Assembly (NCBI GenBank): GCA_035536775.1
Contig: DATLNM010000016.1
Coordinates: 1 to 32,516, forward strand
Direction of reading: 5' to 3'
Length of the DNA: 32,516 bases
Origin: DATLNM01 sp035536775
GTDB lineage: Bacteria > Actinomycetota > CADDZG01 > WHSQ01
A model generated the notes under the pieces. The model worked only from the letters and a program-made list of their open reading frames with translations. It had not been told where the DNA came from and searched no databases. A program made the translations under genes and the position numbers. Position 1 is the stretch's first letter, and each line of letters begins with the position of its first letter. Below are positions 23,085 to 30,691 of the stretch, piece by piece.

Positions 23085-25157
23085 CTATCCCGTGGTCATG
23101 AGCGTGAGGATCTCGCTGCCGTAACGCTCGAGCTTGGCTGGCCCGATCCCCGAGATGAGACTCAGGTCTTCCGGGGACCTCGGGCCGGCAGCCGCGATGG
23201 CCTCGAGGGTCTTGTCGTGGAACACGACGTACGCGGGGACCTCGTCGGCCTTGGCGCGTTGGGCGCGCCACGCCTTGAGGGCTTTGAGGACGGGATCGTC
23301 GGGCAACTCGGGCGGGCCCAGTGGGAGTGTGCGATCGCCCGCCGTGACCACGTCGCCGTAGCGCACCTCGAGCTCGGCGCCGCCGTCGATCGCGAGGGTC
23401 GCGCCGTCGGCGCGCACCTCGACCAATGTCCCGGAGAATCCACCCGAGAGAGACACTTTGAGCCCTTCGCGCGCTTGGATCTCCTCGACGGGCCGGGGCT
23501 TCTTATCCATGGGGGTCCCGGGACGGCCGCCATCGGATATCTCACCGACGAACGTGCTCGCCTTTCGGCGGCCGTCGCTGACCCAGGTGACGACCAGATG
23601 CGTCTTGGCGCGCGTGAGTCCGACGTAGAAAAGACGGCGCTCCTCCGCGATCGCCTCGTCGGTCTTCGAGCGCTTGAACGGCAGCTCGCCGTCTTCGACA
23701 CGCGGCAGGAACACCGCTTCGAACTCGAGGCCCTTGGCCCGGTGCAACGTCAGCAGGTTGACCCCGCGACCCTCTCCGCCACCGCCGAACCTCAGTTCGA
23801 TCTCAGCGACGAATTCGATGCCGGTGCGGCTTCCGTCATCGAACTCGAGCGCGAGATGTATCAGGCGAGCGAGGTCCTTCTGGCGCGTGAGCTCCTGCTC
23901 ACCGAGGTCCTCGGCCGGCTCCTCCACGTATCCGGCGCGTCCGGCGAGACGCTGCACCTCTTCCGCGACCCCTGTCGAGCTCGACCTTCGTAGCGCGCTC
24001 AGGACATTGCGCGCCGATTGGCGCTGAAGGAACGCGCCGTCGGTGACGCGATAGGGGATGCCTGCGGCCGCGAGAACTTCCTCGTAGTCCTCCGAGCGGA
24101 AGTTCACGCGGTAAAGGATCGCCATCTCTTCGAGCGGAACGCCCTCGCCTTGCAATCTCTTGATCTGTTCGACGAGGAAGCCCGTCTCGGCCGATGGATC
24201 GCGGAACGCGCGCCGCATCGGTTTCGGTCCAGACGGACGTGCCGCACGCAAGACCTTCTCTGCGCCACCGAGGTTGGGCACGAGCTTGTTCGCGACGGCG
24301 AGTACTTCGGGGGTCGAGCGGTAGTTGGTCTCGAGTCGGATGACCTTCGTGTCGCGGAACCGCCCGGGCATCTGAAGCAGGTAATCAGGCGACGCGCCGG
24401 TGAATCCGTAGATCGATTGATAGTCGTCGCCGACGACGCAGAGGTCGTCGCGCTCGCCGATCCACTCGCGCAAGAGCGTCTCCTGGAGCAGGTTGACGTC
24501 CTGGTACTCGTCGACCGTGAACGCCTTGTAGCGCCAGAAGAATCGGTCGCGCGCCGAATCGTCGGTCTGGAACATCTGGATCGTCAGCTCGAGGAGGTCC
24601 TCGAAGTCGATGAGGTTGCGCGACCGCTTGCCACTCTCGTAGCGGTCGTAGACCGACGCCATGAGGTCGGGCGGGATGGGGGGAGTGTGCGCTCCGAGCT
24701 TCGCGATGTAGTCGTGTGGTCCGATGCGGCGGTTCTTGGCCCACTCGATCTCGGTCGCGAGGTCGCCGGCGGGACGGAACTTGTATGGCTTCGGAAGCGT
24801 GTTGCCGATCTGGCGCAGCGCGACCGCCTTCGACGCAAGGATCTGCGGCGTCGCGTCGGCACCGAGGTGGCGTAGTTGCGCGAACGCGGCGGAGTGGAAC
24901 GTTCGGGCGCGCACTCCCTCCACGCCGAGGGTCGCGAGCCGGGACCTCATCTCGCCCGCGGCGCGGTCGGTGAACGTCACGGCCATGAGGTCGGCGGGCT
25001 CGAATACCCCCGTAGCGACCTGATGCGCGATGCGCCTCGTGATCGTCGTCGTCTTGCCCGAACCCGCCCCCGCGAGGATGCAGATCGGTCCGCGGGTCGC
25101 CTCCACGGCGCGCCGCTGCTCGTCGTTCAACCCCTGGAAGATCGCATCCAGCTCCAT
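23085..25157 (-). CDS. UvrD/Rep-family SF1A helicase with HRDC domain
   Basis: The 690-residue helicase has the superfamily 1A motifs: AGAGSGKTT (Walker A, residues 29-37), AVTFTDRAAGEM, FTVDEYQDVN (Walker B), VGDDYQSIYGFTGA, LETNYRS, LLTLHRAKGLEFE and FYVGLTRAKT. A linker with a small beta-rich segment (GLKVSLSGGFSGTLVEV) and a C-terminal HRDC domain (about 624-690) follow. This layout resembles actinobacterial UvrD2, but the four-cysteine motif of mycobacterial UvrD2 is missing. It likely unwinds DNA in excision repair or replication restart. I chose the ATG at 25157 because TAGGGT lies 7 nt upstream and the motif spacing is then normal; the frame runs on to 25211. Confidence 0.92.
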   Translation of the reverse strand: MELDAIFQGLNDEQRRAVEATRGPICILAGAGSGKTTTITRRIAHQVATGVFEPADLMAVTFTDRAAGEMRSRLATLGVEGVRARTFHSAAFAQLRHLGADATPQILASKAVALRQIGNTLPKPYKFRPAGDLATEIEWAKNRRIGPHDYIAKLGAHTPPIPPDLMASVYDRYESGKRSRNLIDFEDLLELTIQMFQTDDSARDRFFWRYKAFTVDEYQDVNLLQETLLREWIGERDDLCVVGDDYQSIYGFTGASPDYLLQMPGRFRDTKVIRLETNYRSTPEVLAVANKLVPNLGGAEKVLRAARPSGPKPMRRAFRDPSAETGFLVEQIKRLQGEGVPLEEMAILYRVNFRSEDYEEVLAAAGIPYRVTDGAFLQRQSARNVLSALRRSSSTGVAEEVQRLAGRAGYVEEPAEDLGEQELTRQKDLARLIHLALEFDDGSRTGIEFVAEIELRFGGGGEGRGVNLLTLHRAKGLEFEAVFLPRVEDGELPFKRSKTDEAIAEERRLFYVGLTRAKTHLVVTWVSDGRRKASTFVGEISDGGRPGTPMDKKPRPVEEIQAREGLKVSLSGGFSGTLVEVRADGATLAIDGGAELEVRYGDVVTAGDRTLPLGPPELPDDPVLKALKAWRAQRAKADEVPAYVVFHDKTLEAIAAAGPRSPEDLSLISGIGPAKLERYGSEILTLMTTG

Positions 25158-25164
25158 CCGGGAG

Positions 25165-25170
25165 ACCCTA
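25165..25170 (-). promoter_or_regulatory. Leaderless -10 box (TAGGGT) of the helicase gene
   Basis: TAGGGT ends 7 nt before the ATG at 25157 on the minus strand, which favours this start over the frame's earlier methionine. Confidence 0.4.
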
Positions 25171-25267
25171 CCGATGGTGGCCGACAGATAGCCGGGAATC
25201 GGGGCTGACATTGGGTTCCTGGCGTGGGATTATTCGCGAGGCGGATCTTGAGCGGGGCGGGGGCGGT

Positions 25268-26086
25268 ATGGCGCGGGAAAACACCGAAGGCACGGTTTTG
25301 GCACCATGGCTCCTGTGGGCGGGGGCCGGGTTTGCGTTCATCGGCCTATTCCTCCCAGCCTTCTCCTTCACGATGAATGCCATTGACCCGGGCTCGGGAC
25401 AGTCGGTGACGGTTAGCGAGTCGCTGGCGATATGGGATGTCCCCGGCCGATTGTGGTTGACCCTCGGGGTGCTCGGTTTAGCCGCGGCCGGCGTGACGCT
25501 GTGGAACTCGAACGATCGCAGCAAGCGCACGCGCGAATCGATCTTCGCCCTGATCGGGAGCCTGTTCTTTCTGGGTCGGTCGCTCCACCTGTACATGAAC
25601 ACATCCGATTTCGCCACGACCATGCCAGGCGAGTCGCTGACGTTTGGAGGCGTCCAGATTCAAGTCCTCGAGTCGTCGGTCGGCATAGGTTTCTTCTTCG
25701 CCGTATTGGGTGGGCTTCTGTGCGCAGGCGGGTCTGTCATAGGGCTGACCATGAAGGGGGAGGATTCGCGCAGCAAGGTGCAACCCACCATCTCTTTCGG
25801 TACCGGGATGCCGTCGTCCGCTCCCGCCGGCGAGTTCGATTACTTCGGCAACAAGGTCACCCCGGCGACGGCTCCCGCTCGATCCGTCCCGCAGACCCCG
25901 GTCTATCCACAGACGCCCGGCATCGGGGGGACGCAGGTGTACCCACCGGCTTCTGTTTACCCGCCGCCGGCCGCGTATCCGGCGGCTCCCGCGGCGGCTC
26001 CGGTCTATCCACCGGCACCGGTCTATCCGCCGCCTCAGACCAACCGGCAGGCGCCACCTCCCGCGCCACCTCCTCCACCCGTTTGA
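25268..26086 (+). CDS. Four-helix membrane protein with proline/tyrosine-rich tail
   Basis: The 272-residue product has four hydrophobic segments (about 12-32, 61-79, 89-108 and 137-160), then a low-complexity tail (about 185-272) made of VYP, YPP and PPA repeats. The tail could be an outside spacer or a cytosolic binding region; topology is not decided by sequence. I chose the ATG at 25268, preceded by GGGGGCGG, because the alternative TTG at 25211 adds a glycine-rich stretch before the first helix. It is divergent from the helicase gene and convergent with the ABC permease. No family is recognised; similar four-helix proteins with Pro-rich tails are common in Actinomycetota. Confidence 0.68.
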   Translation: MARENTEGTVLAPWLLWAGAGFAFIGLFLPAFSFTMNAIDPGSGQSVTVSESLAIWDVPGRLWLTLGVLGLAAAGVTLWNSNDRSKRTRESIFALIGSLFFLGRSLHLYMNTSDFATTMPGESLTFGGVQIQVLESSVGIGFFFAVLGGLLCAGGSVIGLTMKGEDSRSKVQPTISFGTGMPSSAPAGEFDYFGNKVTPATAPARSVPQTPVYPQTPGIGGTQVYPPASVYPPPAAYPAAPAAAPVYPPAPVYPPPQTNRQAPPPAPPPPPV

Positions 26087-26162
26087 GGAGCCAGCTCTAG
26101 TCGAACTCGAGCCGTGTGCGGATCTCGTCGCGCAACAGCTCGTGGCGGCATCGAGGGTGACG

Positions 26163-26885
26163 TCACGCGACGTCTTTGCGGTGTACTGCTATCGCGCCCA
26201 ACGCCAGGGTGAGCGCCGCATAGACAAGGACGATGGTTAGTCCGTTCCACAATGCGCGTCCGTCGGGAGCAAGCGCCAGACTCAGCCCTGCTCTGCCTGG
26301 CAAGAACCAATCGGCATCTCCCAGGCGGCTTCCGATGATGTCCTCGAAGCCCATGAACCAGACCACGACCCCCACGATCGCGATGATCTGATTGCGGATC
26401 ACCGCCCCTACACCAAGCCCTATGACTGTCCAGAAGGTCCCCGCGACGATCCCGCCGAAGAACGCGTGGGTACCCGCGCTCCCGATGTGAAGAACCTCTC
26501 CTTTGATCGCAAAGAAGCCGGCCGCGCTGCCGAATAGAACGACTTGGGTGACTACCGCCATGAAGACCCCGCACATCGCCGCGGCCCCGACCTTGGCCAA
26601 GAGCACTTTCCGGCGGGCGGGCGTGAACAAGAAGGTCGGAGTCGCGGTACCGAAGCGGAACTCGTCGGTGACGATCCTTATCCCAAGGATAAGAAAGCCG
26701 AGCTTCACGAACGTTCCGAGAAAGAGGAATAGTTGCTCGGTGATCGGTTGTGTCATCGCGGCGTCGTCTGCCCCGGACAAGGACGAAACGGCTAGCAGTG
26801 AGAACGCAACTCCTCCTGCCAGTAACCAGTAGAAGGTTGACGTCGTCGTGATCTTGCGGACTTCCGAGATGAACAGGCCGGGCAT
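26163..26885 (-). CDS. ABC-2 type exporter permease
   Basis: The 240-residue protein has about six membrane segments and the ABC-2 permease layout: an N-terminal SEVRKITTT amphipathic part, helix one, ITDEFRFGT-like VTDEFRFGTATPTFLFTP (the cytosolic loop typical of ABC-2 permeases), then four more helices. It starts either at GTG (26888) or, more likely, ATG (26885) behind GGAGG; both overlap or abut the ATPase stop. It should form the channel for the ATPase encoded just upstream. Substrate unknown. After its TGA stop the frame stays open for 21 codons. Confidence 0.88.
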   Translation of the reverse strand: MPGLFISEVRKITTTSTFYWLLAGGVAFSLLAVSSLSGADDAAMTQPITEQLFLFLGTFVKLGFLILGIRIVTDEFRFGTATPTFLFTPARRKVLLAKVGAAAMCGVFMAVVTQVVLFGSAAGFFAIKGEVLHIGSAGTHAFFGGIVAGTFWTVIGLGVGAVIRNQIIAIVGVVVWFMGFEDIIGSRLGDADWFLPGRAGLSLALAPDGRALWNGLTIVLVYAALTLALGAIAVHRKDVA

Positions 26886-26887
26886 CA

Positions 26888-27778
26888 CTACACCTCCGAT
26901 CCGGTTAGCTGCAGGAACACGTCTTCGAGCGAGCCCTCTTCGGATGCCAGGCCGTAAAGCACGATCTGGTCTCGAGCGGCGGCCCGCCCGACCTCCTCGA
27001 CGGCGATCCCTTTCACGAGGATGGTGTCGTGCGAGACCAGCTCGGCTCGTGCGCCAAGGGACTCGACAACCGAACGAAGGCGCTCGGGCTCTTCGCTCCT
27101 GGCCCTCACGCCCGCATCAGAGTGAACGACGAGCTCGTGCATCGGTGCTTGGGCCACGAGACTCCCTCTTGCGATGACTATGACGTCGTCGGCCATGAGA
27201 GCCATCTCGCCCAGCAGATGGCTCGATACGAATGCCGCCTTCCCGTCGCTGACGAACTCACGCAGGAAGGACCTGAGCCAGCGGATGCCGGAGGGGTCGA
27301 GGCCGTTCGCAGGTTCGTCGAGCACGAGGATCTTGGGCTCGCCGAGAAGAGCTGTCGCGAGGCCGAGCCGTTGCTTCATTCCGAGAGAGAAGCCCCCGAC
27401 GCGACGGTCGGCGGCATCCGTGAGCTCGACGAGCTCCAGCACTTCCTCGACCTGGGGGGCGGGTATCCGCGCGGCATCGGCGTAGACCCGGAGATGGTTG
27501 CGGGCCGATCGTTGGGGGTGGAACTGCTGAGTATCGAGCAGCGCCCCTACGACGGACGCGGGTCGTTCGAGCTGATCGAAACGCATCCCGTCGACGGTCG
27601 CGACCCCGCTTGTCGGCCGCGACAACCCTAGGATCATGCGCATCGTCGTGGATTTGCCCGCCCCGTTCGGCCCGAGGAAGCCGCTGACTTGGCCCCATTC
27701 GATCGCGAAAGAAAGATCGTCGACCGCGGGCTGGTCGTAGACCTTGGTGAGACCCGAGACCTCGATCGGTGCGCTCAT
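26888..27778 (-). CDS. ABC transporter ATP-binding protein
   Basis: This 296-residue ATPase powers an ABC-2 exporter. Visible motifs: Walker A GPNGAGKST, Q-loop region (GALLDTQQFHP), signature FSLGMKQRLG, Walker B ILVLDEPANGLDP and switch histidine in SSHLLGE. The C-terminal 90 residues form the extra domain common in ABC-2 drug- or peptide-export ATPases. Its ATG overlaps the stop of the upstream lipoprotein gene in ATGA, and its own stop abuts the permease start, so lipoprotein, ATPase and permease are one coupled unit. Nearby kinase and regulator genes likely control it. Confidence 0.95.
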   Translation of the reverse strand: MSAPIEVSGLTKVYDQPAVDDLSFAIEWGQVSGFLGPNGAGKSTTMRMILGLSRPTSGVATVDGMRFDQLERPASVVGALLDTQQFHPQRSARNHLRVYADAARIPAPQVEEVLELVELTDAADRRVGGFSLGMKQRLGLATALLGEPKILVLDEPANGLDPSGIRWLRSFLREFVSDGKAAFVSSHLLGEMALMADDVIVIARGSLVAQAPMHELVVHSDAGVRARSEEPERLRSVVESLGARAELVSHDTILVKGIAVEEVGRAAARDQIVLYGLASEEGSLEDVFLQLTGSEV

Positions 27779-28014
27779 CGATCGGTCCGCTCGGAGTCTG
27801 GATCGTCACAGCCGATGTCGGCAAGGTCTGCATCGATCTTGTCCAAGATGCCTTTGTCGCTGAAGTTCGAACGTTGGTCGAACAGCTCGCTGCAGGATGC
27901 ACCGCCTCTGATGCTGGCCTGGAATTCTTCATGGGAATCGACGCCTAACCCGCAACCAGCGAGGGCGATGCTCGAAGAGACAACCGCGCTCGCGAGGACC
28001 GCTTTCCATCTCAT
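27775..28014 (-). CDS. Small lipoprotein, 79 residues
   Basis: The protein has a lipoprotein signal (MRWKAVLASAVVSSSIALAGC, lipidated C21) and a short mature part of 58 residues with further cysteines (GASCSELF and DIGCDDPD) that could form one disulphide. It has an AAGGAG Shine-Dalgarno 5 nt before the ATG and its stop overlaps the ATPase start by 4 nt. Coupling to the transporter suggests an accessory or substrate-contact role, which is inference. No family is recognised; similar short Cys-containing mature parts are found in unnamed actinobacterial lipoproteins. Confidence 0.75.
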   Translation of the reverse strand: MRWKAVLASAVVSSSIALAGCGLGVDSHEEFQASIRGGASCSELFDQRSNFSDKGILDKIDADLADIGCDDPDSERTDR

Positions 28015-28159
28015 GATGGCTCCTTGACTCTCAGGGCTCCGCCATCTGCAGAGCCTGTGCTCAAGTTAGAGAGAGGGGGCCGTCTACACATCGGCCCAGG
28101 AGTGACACTTGTGAGTACACCCGGCGGATGCCTTGCCCCCCAGGGCTACTCCTCCAGGA

Positions 28160-28819
28160 CTACGGGTTGCGAGGAGTGACGAGACCGGTTTCGTAAGCAA
28201 TCACGACGACCTGCGCCCGGTCGCGCGCGTGGAGCTTGGCAAGGATCCGGCTCACATGCGTTTTCGCTGTGGCGGGGGAGAGCACGAGCACCTCGGCGAT
28301 CTCGGCGTTCGACAACCCCTCGGCAACAAGCGCCATGACCTCGCGCTCCCGGTCGGTGAGCGACGCGATCTCGGGGGAGCCCGTGCGCCCGGGGGCCGGT
28401 TGTTTGATGAACTGCTCGATCAGCCTCTTGGTCACAGTGGGCGCGAGCAGAGCCTCACCCCCGGCGACCACCCTGATCGCGTCCAGCAATTCAGTCGCGG
28501 GCGCGTCCTTCAACATGAACCCGCTTGCTCCGGCGCGAAGCGCGTCGTGCACATACTCATCGAGGTCGAACGTGGTCAATATCAGCACCTTGCTTTCGCC
28601 ACCTGCCGCACAGATCTCCCTGGTCGCCTCGATGCCGTCCATGTTCGGCATCCGGATGTCCATGAGCACGACATCGGGCTGATGCTCTGCGGAGAGGTGA
28701 ACGGCCTCTGACCCATCGCTTGCCTCCGCGACGACCTCGATGTCTCCGGCCGATTCGATGAGTGCCCGAAAGCCTGCTCGGACCAGCTCCTGGTCGTCGG
28801 CGATGAGGACGGTGATCAA
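28160..28819 (-). CDS. NarL/LuxR-family response regulator
   Basis: The 219-residue regulator has a receiver domain (1-120) with acidic pocket DD (8-9), phosphorylated D54 in VVLMDIRMPNMDG and K104-region (FMLKD), then a LuxR-type helix-turn-helix (about 150-212: LTDREREVMALVAEGLSNAEIAE). It should bind DNA when phosphorylated by the kinase encoded just upstream, with which it overlaps in ATGA. A 145-nt gap separates it from the lipoprotein-ABC genes, where its target promoter may lie. Confidence 0.95.
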   Translation of the reverse strand: MITVLIADDQELVRAGFRALIESAGDIEVVAEASDGSEAVHLSAEHQPDVVLMDIRMPNMDGIEATREICAAGGESKVLILTTFDLDEYVHDALRAGASGFMLKDAPATELLDAIRVVAGGEALLAPTVTKRLIEQFIKQPAPGRTGSPEIASLTDREREVMALVAEGLSNAEIAEVLVLSPATAKTHVSRILAKLHARDRAQVVVIAYETGLVTPRNP

Positions 28820-29985
28820 GTCGTCTCCTCGGCGCTGGGAAGAACAGCACGGACCCGATAGCCACCTTCTGGCAGCGAGCCCGCCTCGAGGGTTCCGCCG
28901 AAGAGTTGGACTCGTTCGGCCATCCCGACGAGGCCGTGACCGCGCCCATTGGCGCCAACGCTAGAGCCGACGCCGTCGTCCACGACCTCGATCGTCATGG
29001 AGCCATCGACGCGCTGGATCACGACCCTGACCGTGCCCGCCGAGGCGTGCTTGAGTACGTTGGTCAGTGATTCTTGGATGATCCTGTAAACCGTGAGCTC
29101 GAGGGTCGGTGGCAGTGACGTCTCACCCGCCGGCATAGAGAGGTCGACCCGGACACCTGAGTCCTCGAAGCTGGCTACCAACTTCTCGAGATCGCGAAGT
29201 CCCGGTAGCGGGAGCCTCTCTGCGTCACCGTCACGCAGCATCGAGAGTATCCGTCGCATCTCATCGAGGGCGTTGCGGCTGACCTCCTCGATCGTCTCGA
29301 GTGAACGTCGTACTTCCTCGGGCTGCTCATCCATCACATGGGCTGCCACACCCGAGCGCAACGTGATGACGCTCAAGGAGTGCGCGACTAGGTCATGCAG
29401 CTCGCGCGCGATCCGCAGTCTCTCCTGGGTGACGGCTTGCTCGGCGAGCTCCTCTCGTGCGTTCTGGAGCTGGACGGTGCGTTCTTCGAGCTGGCGTACG
29501 TAGAACTGGCGCGCGTAGACGAAAGTGCCGATGAGCCAGGCTCCGCCGAGGCCCACGGCATTGCCGGCGATGGTGCCGATGTCTTCGGTCTGATCGGTAA
29601 GCGGGGTGGCAACCAGCAAGAAGATCAGCGACGCCGCAAGCGCAAATGCCGATCGCTCACGCCGGACCTGGGAGGCAACCGAGTAGACGGATATCAGTGG
29701 AGCCAGTCCGAGGACCACCATCGGGTAACTGAGCGCGAGTCCCGCCAGCCCGGTGGCGACGTTGAGCGTGAAAGAGAGCCACGGAGCGCGCCGGCGTCCT
29801 ATGAGGACCAGTGAGTGCACGACTGCCAGAGCGAGGATCAAGCCACCTAGGTCGGGACGCGCTCTGTTCGTCAGGGAAAGGACGATGCTCGCGTTCAGTA
29901 GGGCGCTGGCTACTGCGATCAGGACGTCGAATGCCCAAGACCGAACGTCGCTGTGGCCGGGCGCCGCCGGCGAGGATGCGCTCAC
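28816..29985 (-). CDS. Membrane sensor histidine kinase (HisKA_3 type)
   Basis: The 389-residue kinase has several membrane helices (about 18-160), a coiled segment, a HisKA_3 dimerisation domain with the phosphorylated H197 in RIARELHDLVAHSLSV, and a HATPase domain (about 295-388) with NVLKHA, VVDDGVGSS and GHGLVGMAERV. No large outside sensor domain is visible, so it probably senses a signal within or at the membrane, as in the DesK/LiaS-like group. It starts with GTG at 29985, where TAGCGT lies 6 nt upstream. It forms one operon with the response regulator. Confidence 0.94.
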   Translation of the reverse strand: MSASSPAAPGHSDVRSWAFDVLIAVASALLNASIVLSLTNRARPDLGGLILALAVVHSLVLIGRRRAPWLSFTLNVATGLAGLALSYPMVVLGLAPLISVYSVASQVRRERSAFALAASLIFLLVATPLTDQTEDIGTIAGNAVGLGGAWLIGTFVYARQFYVRQLEERTVQLQNAREELAEQAVTQERLRIARELHDLVAHSLSVITLRSGVAAHVMDEQPEEVRRSLETIEEVSRNALDEMRRILSMLRDGDAERLPLPGLRDLEKLVASFEDSGVRVDLSMPAGETSLPPTLELTVYRIIQESLTNVLKHASAGTVRVVIQRVDGSMTIEVVDDGVGSSVGANGRGHGLVGMAERVQLFGGTLEAGSLPEGGYRVRAVLPSAEETT

Positions 29986-29991
29986 AACGAA

Positions 29992-29997
29992 ACGCTA
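29992..29997 (-). promoter_or_regulatory. Leaderless -10 box (TAGCGT) of the sensor kinase gene
   Basis: TAGCGT ends 6 nt before the GTG at 29985, supporting that start and a separate promoter from the MacRS-like pair upstream. Confidence 0.4.
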
Positions 29998-30040
29998 GTT
30001 GCTTTGCACCTCGGGGGCATCACCCTACGGATGTATGTGT

Positions 30041-30691
30041 TCAGGCTCGGTCTAAACCCTTACGGATGGCGTAGCGCATCAGCTCGTAGCGCTTCTTTAG
30101 CTGGAGCTTGGTGAGGATGTTCTGGACGTGGTTCTGGACGGTCTTTGTCGAGATGAAGAGCTGCTCGCCGATCTCCTTGTAGGCGTAACCCTTCGCGACG
30201 AGACGTAAGACCTCGTTCTCTCGGGGGGTCAGCTCAGGCTCGTCCGGGTCGGCCGTGGCGATGCGCCGGAACTCCGACAGCACGAGGCCCGCCAGCGAGG
30301 GGGTGAAGACGGGCTCGCCTTCGTGGACCCTTCGGATCGCGTCGATCAGCTCGGCGGAGCTGGCGCTCTTCAGCATGTATCCGGACGCGCCGGCCTTGAT
30401 CGCTTCGAGGACGTCTCCCTCCTCACCCGAGGCTGACAGGATCAGCACACGGACGTGGGGTGAGTCACCGATGATGGCGCGTGTGGCATCCACGCCCGAG
30501 ACGTTGGGCATCTGGAGGTCCATCAGCACGACCTCGGGCATCGCTTCCTTGGCGCGTTCGATAGCTTCGCCACCGTCACTCGCTTCGGCGACGACCTCGG
30601 CGACACCGGACCCCTCGAGGTCGTTCTTGACGCCGTTGCGCCACATCGGGTGATCGTCGGCCACGAGGACCCTTATCGGATCGTCAGCCAT
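30041..30691 (-). CDS. MacR-like response regulator
   Basis: The 216-residue regulator has a receiver domain (acidic DD at 12-13, phosphorylated D58 in VVLMDLQMPNVSG) and a LuxR helix-turn-helix (about 150-210: LTPRENEVLRLVAKGYAYKEIGEQL, then KTVQNHVQNILTKLQL). MADDPIRVLVADDHPMW, GYMLKSASS and PVFTPSLAGLVL closely recall Streptomyces MacR, a regulator of membrane-protein genes and development. It overlaps the kinase gene by 8 nt. The MacR link is from memory of the family and the paired kinase, not an alignment. Confidence 0.85.
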   Translation of the reverse strand: MADDPIRVLVADDHPMWRNGVKNDLEGSGVAEVVAEASDGGEAIERAKEAMPEVVLMDLQMPNVSGVDATRAIIGDSPHVRVLILSASGEEGDVLEAIKAGASGYMLKSASSAELIDAIRRVHEGEPVFTPSLAGLVLSEFRRIATADPDEPELTPRENEVLRLVAKGYAYKEIGEQLFISTKTVQNHVQNILTKLQLKKRYELMRYAIRKGLDRA

